This document shows, in pieces, positions 1 to 6,050 of a stretch of DNA of 64,000 nt (the stretch's first letter is position 1; each line of letters starts with the position of its first letter). Under the pieces are notes generated by a model. The model was not told the origin of the DNA. It was given only the letters and a program-made list of their open reading frames with translations, and did no database searches. The DNA is taken from contig CADCGK010000012.1 in the NCBI GenBank assembly GCA_902800965.1, positions 91,820 through 155,819 on the forward strand, written 5' to 3'. The position numbers were made by a program, and so were the translations under genes. Source of the DNA: an uncultured Bacteroidia bacterium (GTDB taxonomy: Bacteria > Bacteroidota > Bacteroidia > Bacteroidales > F082).

Positions 1-723
1 ATCGTGGTGGACAACCCTACCAACCTCAACATACTACAAACCTACATCAAAGGCAGAATGGTGGCAGAGAACGGCATATCGCTCATGCCCCGTCGCAAAG
101 AAGAGGCTTGCAACAATTTCCACGCCATGACGCTGTCGCCTGAAGACTTGCGCGTCAAAGACGAAGGTAAGCGAATCAAAGTAATAGCCTGCATGGATGG
201 CAACCTCATCACCAACACCATCGTCACAAACCCGAAAGTGGTAGATGGCAACTTGGTGAGCGACACCACCCGCAACATCCTTAAAATGGTGGTGATGAAC
301 CGTTATACACCTTCCAAACCCGCCATCGGTTTCATCCATAACATCGGGTTGAAACGCGGTGCCATCGCCACCTCCGTGGCACACGACAGTCACAACATCG
401 TGGCCGTGGGCTGTTCTGATGAAGACATCGTCCGTGCCGTCAACCTATTGGTCTATACCAAAGGCGGCATGGTGGCTTGTAGCGAAACCGAATTTGCCTT
501 GTTACCATTGCCTATCGCCGGACTGATGAGCTTGGAAGAGGGACAACGCGTGGCAGAAGACTATGAGCGTGCCGACCAGTTGGCACATGAATTCGGCTGT
601 ACACTATACAGCCCCTTCATGACTCTTTCGTTCATGGCGTTGCTGGTGATTCCGGAATTGAAACTGAGCGACAAAGGCCTGTTTGATGTGACCCAATTCG
701 GCTTCACATCATTGACCGAATAA
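1..723 (+). CDS. ade: Adenine deaminase, C-terminal part (5' end outside window)
   Basis: The reading frame is open from the first base, so the N-terminal metal-binding amidohydrolase half lies outside the window. The visible 240 residues match the C-terminal part of adenine deaminase, which converts adenine to hypoxanthine and ammonia in cytoplasmic purine salvage. Recognisable stretches are HNIGLKRGAIATSVAHDSHN, the GGMVAC segment and PLPIAGLMS, all typical of this C-terminal domain. The gene stops two bases before the end of a convergent lipoprotein gene, leaving no room for a separate terminator. Substrate assignment rests on family recognition; a related deaminase is less likely because the SVAHDSHN segment is characteristic. 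Confidence 0.9.
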   Translation: MVVDNPTNLNILQTYIKGRMVAENGISLMPRRKEEACNNFHAMTLSPEDLRVKDEGKRIKVIACMDGNLITNTIVTNPKVVDGNLVSDTTRNILKMVVMNRYTPSKPAIGFIHNIGLKRGAIATSVAHDSHNIVAVGCSDEDIVRAVNLLVYTKGGMVACSETEFALLPLPIAGLMSLEEGQRVAEDYERADQLAHEFGCTLYSPFMTLSFMALLVIPELKLSDKGLFDVTQFGFTSLTE

Positions 724-725
724 AG

Positions 726-1310
726 TCAGTTGCTCATGAAAGAGCCTGGCTTCCGAGGCCTATAGGTCGGTTTGGAGGCTGACTTCTGAGAGCGTACGGC
801 ATCACTGATACGCTTCAGGAAAGCTTTCTCCACCCTGTTGGCCTTATATTCGTTGACGTAGGTAAACGAGTTCTCCGAGAAATTGCTGACAACCATCATA
901 AAAGTACTCATGTCATCTAACATCTTCATAATCAAGGTGGATTCATCATCGTCATAGGTGTAATCGAATGGAATTACCACCGTAGTGTCAGGGTTGATGA
1001 TGGTGTCAAACTCCACGGGATCCAAGCTGATTTGAACGTAGAACGTGTCGATGTCACGACGATACATTTCACCTTTTTTCCTGTCTCTAAAGATCAAGTC
1101 GATGCCATCATGGGGATCATTGAGTGTGAATTCATGAACTTCAACCGTATTCGGGATGGGATCTCCAGCATAGTCGATAGTATAATATTCAAGACGTTCA
1201 ACGCCCCATTTGCCAACAAATTTCTTATAACTGTCCTTCGAATCGGGTTTGCAGGAAACCACACAAAAGACAATTGCTAACAAGCTTGCAATCAAAGTAA
1301 GTTTTTTCAT
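726..1310 (-). CDS. Hypothetical lipoprotein, 194 aa
   Basis: The start at 1310 is chosen because it gives MKKLTLIASLLAIVFCVVSC, a lipoprotein signal peptide with a Val-Val-Ser-Cys lipobox. The longer open frame upstream would run through the divergent promoter region. The mature part is acidic, with KWGVERLEYYTIDY followed by beta-rich segments, as in small Bacteroidetes lipocalin-like lipoproteins (KxVGKWxV...). No enzyme motif was seen. A Bacteroidetes -7 box lies at 1336-1344. It is probably anchored in a membrane facing the periplasm or the surface. Function unknown. Confidence 0.75.
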   Translation of the reverse strand: MKKLTLIASLLAIVFCVVSCKPDSKDSYKKFVGKWGVERLEYYTIDYAGDPIPNTVEVHEFTLNDPHDGIDLIFRDRKKGEMYRRDIDTFYVQISLDPVEFDTIINPDTTVVIPFDYTYDDDESTLIMKMLDDMSTFMMVVSNFSENSFTYVNEYKANRVEKAFLKRISDAVRSQKSASKPTYRPRKPGSFMSN

Positions 1311-1323
1311 ATTGGTATTTTTT

Positions 1324-1355
1324 ATTGATGACATGGCAAAATTAACTATTTTTGC
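1324..1355 (+). promoter_or_regulatory. Promoter of the T9SS endonuclease/exonuclease/phosphatase gene
   Basis: TATTTTTGC at 1347-1355 fits the Bacteroidetes -7 consensus TAnnTTTG. An ATTG at 1324-1327 lies 19 bases upstream in the -33 position. The start codon follows 17 bases after the box. Confidence 0.65.
1336..1344 (-). promoter_or_regulatory. Bacteroidetes -7 box for the 194-aa lipoprotein gene
   Basis: On the minus strand this reads TAATTTTGC, a match to TAnnTTTG, 26 bases from the start codon. It sits immediately beside the opposing -7 box of the next gene, so the two divergent promoters nearly overlap and could interfere with each other. No clear -33 TTTG was seen. Confidence 0.55.
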
Positions 1356-1371
1356 GTATAAATATATCAAG

Positions 1372-2613
1372 ATGAGACGTTTTTTCTGTTTTCTGGTCAC
1401 CTTGATTGTGATTTTGGGTGTCAAGGCCCAAGACACTCTCACCGTGATGCAATACAACCTGCTGCAATACGGCAATTTTAATAGCAGCTACGCCGACTGT
1501 TACGAGACGAACAACAACACGCAACGCAAGGACGAATGCATCCGCACCTTGATGGACTATGTGAAGCCCGACATCCTCACCGTTTGCGAGTTTGGTAAAA
1601 CACAGCAACTGCAAGACGATTTCTTGAGACACAACCTGAATGTCAATGGCGTGGATTACTGGAAGACAGACAACATCATCAACTACGCCAGTAGCAGCAT
1701 TATCAACCACATCTTCTACGATTCACGTAAGCTGGTGCTAAAAAGCCATCTGGCACTTCGCACAAGACCCAGGGACACCGACATATACGAGCTATATCTG
1801 AAGACGACGAGCCTTCAGTCGGGCGACACCATCAAGTTAGTCTGCATCGTGGCCCACCCCAAGGCAGGCATGTCATACGCAACCGATCGCACTGCCACGA
1901 TGCAAACCGTCATGGCTTATATCAACCAGCATTATGCCAACGACAACATACTGATTATGGGCGATTTCAACATGTATGGTGCCAATGAAGGCGGCTATCA
2001 AACACTAACCCGCACCTACTCGAACTCCGACGCACTCTTTGTCGATCCCCTTGCCAACGTGGGAGGCGTAGGAGAATGGAACGGCAACAACCGGTTTGCG
2101 CCTTTCCATACCCAATCCACGAGAAGATACTCCAACGAGTGTTTCTCTTCCGGCGGCATGGATGACCGTTTCGACATGATCCTGATGTCGGACGAGATCT
2201 ATATGGGATTCAACAATCTGAGATATGTCGGCGGTTCCTACTATGCCGTGGGCAACGACGGAAAGCATTTCAACCAAAGCATCGACCAGAACGGCAACAA
2301 TTCCGTCCCTGCCGATGTGCTCGAAGCCTTGTTCGATGCGTCGGACCATCTTCCCGTCACCATGAAGATGAGGGTCTATGGCAATTGGGGCGTGGAAGAG
2401 ATCGCCCAAGACAAGCTGAAGGTATATCCCAATCCTACCACGGGTGTGTTGCATGTTGATTTCCCACAACCATCCATTTATCGGATTTCAAATGTGATGG
2501 GCCAAATCCTGATGACGGGACAGGTTTCCCAAACCATTGATGTGTCGGCATTGCCCGCCGGGATCTATTTCATCCAAGTTGATGGGATAACCAAAAAATA
2601 CGTTAAAAATTGA
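1372..2613 (+). CDS. Secreted endonuclease/exonuclease/phosphatase-fold protein with T9SS sorting domain, 413 aa
   Basis: The start at 1372 gives a signal peptide (MRRFFCFLVTLIVILGVKAQ) directly after a good promoter; the longer frame has no such signal. Residues about 24-375 carry metal-dependent phosphoesterase motifs: the MQYNLLQYG opening, ILIMGDFNMYG (Asp-Phe-Asn) and SDHLPV (Asp-His catalytic pair). The C-terminal 75 residues begin VYPNPTTGVLHVDF and end IYFIQVDG...KYVKN, a type A T9SS sorting domain. The protein is therefore predicted to be exported across the outer membrane and released or anchored at the surface. The substrate could be nucleic acid or a phosphoester; the fold alone does not decide. 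Convergent with map. Confidence 0.85.
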   Translation: MRRFFCFLVTLIVILGVKAQDTLTVMQYNLLQYGNFNSSYADCYETNNNTQRKDECIRTLMDYVKPDILTVCEFGKTQQLQDDFLRHNLNVNGVDYWKTDNIINYASSSIINHIFYDSRKLVLKSHLALRTRPRDTDIYELYLKTTSLQSGDTIKLVCIVAHPKAGMSYATDRTATMQTVMAYINQHYANDNILIMGDFNMYGANEGGYQTLTRTYSNSDALFVDPLANVGGVGEWNGNNRFAPFHTQSTRRYSNECFSSGGMDDRFDMILMSDEIYMGFNNLRYVGGSYYAVGNDGKHFNQSIDQNGNNSVPADVLEALFDASDHLPVTMKMRVYGNWGVEEIAQDKLKVYPNPTTGVLHVDFPQPSIYRISNVMGQILMTGQVSQTIDVSALPAGIYFIQVDGITKKYVKN

Positions 2614-2625
2614 CCTCACCCCCGG

Positions 2626-2654
2626 CCCCTCTCCCTGGGGAGAGGGGAGATTTT
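2626..2654. terminator. Perfect 10-bp hairpin between convergent genes, likely bidirectional terminator
   Basis: CCCCTCTCCC at 2626-2635 and its exact complement at 2638-2647 leave a 2-base loop; a short TTTT follows at 2651-2654. It lies between the T9SS phosphoesterase gene and map, which converge. The GC-rich stem resembles a short palindrome I have seen scattered in many bacterial genomes, so it may be a repeat doing duty as a terminator. Confidence 0.6.
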
Positions 2655-2678
2655 ACTCCTCACTCCTCACTCCTAACT
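2655..2678. repeat. Heptad-type tandem array at the map stop codon
   Basis: Tandem ACTCCTC-type units run up to and into the stop codon of map (read on the minus strand TAG then TTAGGAGTGAGG). Same family as the arrays at the ends of pheS, the GH97 gene, the rluA-like gene and mnmA. Confidence 0.7.
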
Positions 2679-3537
2679 AATAAGTCAGTATCTCCAGCCC
2701 GGTTTCGGTCATTAGGAAGGTGTGTTCCCATTGGGCAGAAGGCAATTCGTCTTCGGTGATGACGGTCCAACCATCGGCACTGTCGATGAAGACCTTCCAG
2801 GTGCCCATGTTGATCATCGGCTCGATAGTGAACACCATGCCCGGCACCAGCAGCATTCCCGTGCCTTTCCTGCCATAGTGCAGCACCTCGGGGTCGTCAT
2901 GGAACTTCATGCCCACGCCATGTCCGCAGAGGTCGCGCACCACGCTGAAGCCGTTCTTGTGCGCATGTTGCTCGATGGCATTGCCGATGTCGCCCACAAA
3001 GCCGAAGGGCTTGGCAGCAGCCATGCCGATCTCGAGGCATTCCTTGGCCACGTCCACCAGCTTCTGCTTACGTGGCGTGGTCTCGCCGATGACATACATG
3101 CGTGAAGCATCCGCATAGAAGCCGTCCAAAATAGTGGTGCAATCCACATTGATGATGTCGCCTTCCTTCAGGATTTCTTTAGCTGAAGGAATACCATGAC
3201 ATACTACCTCGTTGATGGAAGTGCAGACGCTCTTGGGATAGCCTTCATAGCCCAAGGTGGCAGGGATGGCGCTATGTTCGATGGTGTAGCTGTGTACCAG
3301 CTCATCGATCTCCAAGGTGCTCATGCCCGCATGGATCTTCTCGCCCACCAGGTCGAGAATCGCGGTGTTGATGACACCACTCCGTTTGATACCCTCAATC
3401 TCCTCTGGGGTACGAATCAATGAACGTCTCGGCACCAAGGCACCGCGACTCTCAAAAGCCATCACTCTTTTGTCCAAGGCTGTCGGCTCTTGCCCAGCCG
3501 GAACACGCCATCTTTTACGATTGTTAAACATTCCCAT
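2677..3537 (-). CDS. map: Methionine aminopeptidase, type I
   Basis: Removes the initiator methionine from nascent proteins in the cytoplasm. All five metal ligands of the pita-bread fold are visible: Asp132 (INVDCT), Asp143 (YADAS), His206 (CGHGVG), Glu239 (FTIEPM) and Glu271 (QWEHT). The protein is 286 residues, with an N-terminal stretch of about 40 residues (basic near the start, RKRWR) before the usual RTPEEIEGI opening of the catalytic domain. It lies 14 bases downstream of dnaG on the same strand and is probably co-transcribed with it. The stop codon touches a heptad repeat array. Confidence 0.95.
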   Translation of the reverse strand: MGMFNNRKRWRVPAGQEPTALDKRVMAFESRGALVPRRSLIRTPEEIEGIKRSGVINTAILDLVGEKIHAGMSTLEIDELVHSYTIEHSAIPATLGYEGYPKSVCTSINEVVCHGIPSAKEILKEGDIINVDCTTILDGFYADASRMYVIGETTPRKQKLVDVAKECLEIGMAAAKPFGFVGDIGNAIEQHAHKNGFSVVRDLCGHGVGMKFHDDPEVLHYGRKGTGMLLVPGMVFTIEPMINMGTWKVFIDSADGWTVITEDELPSAQWEHTFLMTETGLEILTY

Positions 3538-3551
3538 TTGTATCTCGATTT

Positions 3552-5510
3552 TTATTTTGCTATTACGATTCCCAACAATTTGTTGATTTGTACCCTGAGA
3601 TCATCCCAACGTTTTTTCTGCTTCAACAATATCAATTGATTATCAACATCTTGTTCAAGTTTCAGTTGATCTTGTATCTCTTTGCGACGTGCATCGATGA
3701 TCTGGTCCTTATAACGTAAGATAGCGCTTTGCACCGCCATCTTGAGCATGTCTTCTTCCTTTTTCACAAAAATGCCGTGTTTCTCCCACTGGTCAAGCTT
3801 ATAGGGGGAGATCAACAAATCCGTGGCCAGCTGCGAGACCTGCTCATCTTCGTTTGAGATAAAATATTGATCGTCAGGCAGTTTATCCGTATTCAGCGCC
3901 TGATCATAGATATCAAAGACCTTACGGTTGACGGGATCCAAGAACACGATCTCGTCGTTGAGCAAATCGTCGATGATCATCTGCGCCACGGACAGCTCCT
4001 CCTCCACTTCTTGTCCTTCTTCATTCTTTCGGATGTCAACGATCTTCTCTGAGCCATAGATCAGCAGCAGTTTCACCAGTTCACGTTCTTGATAATAACC
4101 TACGGGGAGCAGTTCTTCTTCCGGCTTTTCCTGTGGCGGTGTGGTAACTGGCTCGTCGGGGATCACTTCGCCTTCGACACCCAGCGACTTCTTGAACTTG
4201 GCACGAAGCAGCTTGTTGAGCTCCATCATCAGCGTCTCTTCCGGCATGTCCATGAGACGGCTGGTCTCCTTGACGTAGGCGATGCGGAAGATAGGGTCGG
4301 GCACCACCGAGATGGTTTCCACCACATTGCGCACCACCTGTCCTTTCTTGATGGGATCATTGGCGGCATCCTTGAGCAGCAGCTCCGTCTTGAAGCGGAT
4401 GAAGTCCTTGACGTTGGCTTTCAGGTAACGCTCCACTTCCTCGATGGGATAGGCTTTCCCGAAGGAATCAGGGTCGTGTTCAGGAGGCAGTACCACCACA
4501 CGGACGTTCATGCCCTCGGCGAGGATCATGTCAGTGCCACGCAAAGCAGCATGGATACCGGCAGCGTCGCCGTCATACAACATGGTGATGTTCTTAGTAT
4601 AGCGCTTGATGAGCCGAATCTGTTCCGTAGTCAGCGAAGTGCCCGAGCTGGCGACGACATTCTCGATGCCCAGCTGATGCATCCGCAGGACGTCGAAATA
4701 GCCTTCCACCAAGATGCATTCGTCTTTGTTGACGATGGCGCTCTTGGCGAAATAGATGCCGTACAGCGTCTCTTTCTTCTGGTAGATCTCCGACTCGGGC
4801 GAGTTCTGGTACTTGGCCAGCTTCTTCTCGGGATCCGACTGCAGGATACGTCCGCCGAAGCCGATGACTTTACCCGTGAGGTTATGGATGGGGAACATCA
4901 CGCGGCCGTGGTAGCGGTCGTAATACTCGCCGTTCTGCCGTTTGATGGAGAAGCCCACCTTTTCAAGAAATTCTGGATCGTAGCCGTTCTGCTTGGCGTA
5001 TTCGGTGAAGGCCTCCCATTTTTCGGGGCTGTAACCCAGATGGAACTTCTCGATGATGGGGTTGAGATAGCCGCGCTCACGGAAATACTCCAGTCCTACC
5101 GATTTGCCTTCGTCGGTGTTCCACAAGGTATCCACGAAGAACTTGTCGGCGAACGCGTTGATGTTGAACATCTTCTCGCGCTCGGTCTGGGCCATCCGTT
5201 CTTCTGGCGTCAGCTCTTTTTCTTCGATCTGGATGTTGTATTTCCTGGCGAGATAGCGGAGCGCTTCGGGATAGGTGATATGCTCGTGTTCCATGAGGAA
5301 CTTGGCCGAGTCGCCGCCCTTGCCGCAGCCGAAGCACTTGAAGATGTTACGGGCAGGGTTCACGTTGAAGGAGCCCGTCTTCTCGTTGTGGAAAGGGCAC
5401 AGTCCGATGTAGTTCGCCCCGCGTTTCTTCAACGAGACGAATTCTCCCACCACCTCCTCGATACGGGCGGCTTGCAGGATCTGATCTACTGTTTCCCTTG
5501 GGATCGGCAT
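3552..5510 (-). CDS. dnaG: DNA primase
   Basis: Synthesises RNA primers at the replication fork. The N-terminal CHC2 zinc-binding domain has Cys38, His41, Cys59 and Cys62 (CPFHNEKTGSF ... CFGCG). The TOPRIM catalytic core follows, with LVEGYFDVLRMH (Glu) and MLYDGDAAG (Asp-x-Asp) metal-binding motifs. The 652-residue length is normal for the family, and the C-terminal region is the less conserved helicase-interaction part. The start at 5510 lies only three bases from a strong -7 box, so the transcript is probably leaderless. map follows in the same operon. Confidence 0.97.
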   Translation of the reverse strand: MPIPRETVDQILQAARIEEVVGEFVSLKKRGANYIGLCPFHNEKTGSFNVNPARNIFKCFGCGKGGDSAKFLMEHEHITYPEALRYLARKYNIQIEEKELTPEERMAQTEREKMFNINAFADKFFVDTLWNTDEGKSVGLEYFRERGYLNPIIEKFHLGYSPEKWEAFTEYAKQNGYDPEFLEKVGFSIKRQNGEYYDRYHGRVMFPIHNLTGKVIGFGGRILQSDPEKKLAKYQNSPESEIYQKKETLYGIYFAKSAIVNKDECILVEGYFDVLRMHQLGIENVVASSGTSLTTEQIRLIKRYTKNITMLYDGDAAGIHAALRGTDMILAEGMNVRVVVLPPEHDPDSFGKAYPIEEVERYLKANVKDFIRFKTELLLKDAANDPIKKGQVVRNVVETISVVPDPIFRIAYVKETSRLMDMPEETLMMELNKLLRAKFKKSLGVEGEVIPDEPVTTPPQEKPEEELLPVGYYQERELVKLLLIYGSEKIVDIRKNEEGQEVEEELSVAQMIIDDLLNDEIVFLDPVNRKVFDIYDQALNTDKLPDDQYFISNEDEQVSQLATDLLISPYKLDQWEKHGIFVKKEEDMLKMAVQSAILRYKDQIIDARRKEIQDQLKLEQDVDNQLILLKQKKRWDDLRVQINKLLGIVIAK

Positions 5511-5513
5511 GCT

Positions 5514-5522
5514 GCAAAGATA
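5514..5522 (-). promoter_or_regulatory. -7 box of dnaG, abutting the start codon
   Basis: On the minus strand TATCTTTGC, a full TAnnTTTG match, ends three bases before the dnaG ATG. Transcription would start at or next to the start codon, giving a leaderless mRNA. The -33 region is not convincing. Confidence 0.6.
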
Positions 5523-5524
5523 GT

Positions 5525-5620
5525 TGTTTTAACGGCGAATTGAGCGATTTTTAACGGCGAATTTTACAAATTAAACAAATTTTTAACGGCGAATTTTACG
5601 AATTAAACGAATTATTAAAA
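5525..5620. repeat. Left block of an ACGGCGAATT repeat family
   Basis: Three units built on TTTTAACGGCGAATT occur in tandem here. Positions 5585-5608 are an exact inverted copy of 5994-6017 (24 bp). Together with the right block this brackets the GxxExxY remnant. The sequence is AT-rich, unlike the neighbouring dnaG and polA genes. Confidence 0.7.
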
Positions 5621-5637
5621 AATAAGTATTAATTATT

Positions 5638-5671
5638 ATTGTTATATTATTAGTATAATTTTTATATTTGC
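5638..5671 (+). promoter_or_regulatory. Promoter of the GxxExxY remnant
   Basis: TATATTTGC at 5663-5671 fits TAnnTTTG, with ATTG at 5638-5641 spaced 21 bases upstream. The box lies 11 bases before the ATG at 5683. The promoter looks intact although the gene is broken. Confidence 0.6.
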
Positions 5672-5682
5672 GAAAAAATTAA

Positions 5683-5938
5683 ATGAACATAATAGATACT
5701 CAAGTACTTTACAAGAAAGAATCCTATCGCATCGTCGGCGCAGCAATGGAAGTTCATAAAGTCCTTGGCTGTGGTTTTAGTGAAGCTATTTATCAAGAGG
5801 CTTTTGAGATGCTATGCTCAAGTATATAACTATCTAAAAGCAAGCGGCTTAAGACTTGGAATACTCATTAACTTCGGGCTTCCATCGCTTGAAGTTAAAA
5901 GGATTCCCTGCGTTACTAAGTGGATCAGCGAATTATAA
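5683..5938 (+). pseudogene. GxxExxY family protein remnant with internal deletion
   Basis: From 5683 the frame encodes the family's N-terminal part, including the diagnostic [19 protein letters not shown], and then stops at 5829. From 5819 a shifted frame encodes the family's C-terminal end ([18 protein letters not shown] then LPSLEVKRI) and runs to 5938. The two pieces sum to roughly 85 residues, against about 125 that I recall for intact members. A middle segment of around 40 residues is therefore deleted and the frame lost. The family's function is unknown. The remnant sits between inverted ACGGCGAATT repeats, which suggests it arrived or was carried as a small unit. Confidence 0.75.
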
Positions 5939-6050
5939 CGGCGAATTATAACGGCGAATTATTCGAATTTTACGAATTACTTCATTAAAATTAGTTTAAT
6001 TCGTAAAATTCGCCGTTCTTTATTCGTCCCATTCGTAAAATTCGCCGTTC
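5936..6050. repeat. Right block of the ACGGCGAATT repeat family, abutting the polA stop codon
   Basis: Direct copies at 5936-5980 are followed by inverted copies at 5994-6017 and 6031-6049. The last inverted copy ends at the polA stop codon (6050-6052). Only the GxxExxY remnant separates this block from the left block. Confidence 0.7.

Noticed and set aside
4089..5543. A 484-codon open frame on the plus strand opposite dnaG
   Set aside because: It is exactly antisense to well-conserved dnaG motifs, starts without a promoter and has the low-complexity composition of a mirrored GC-rich gene.
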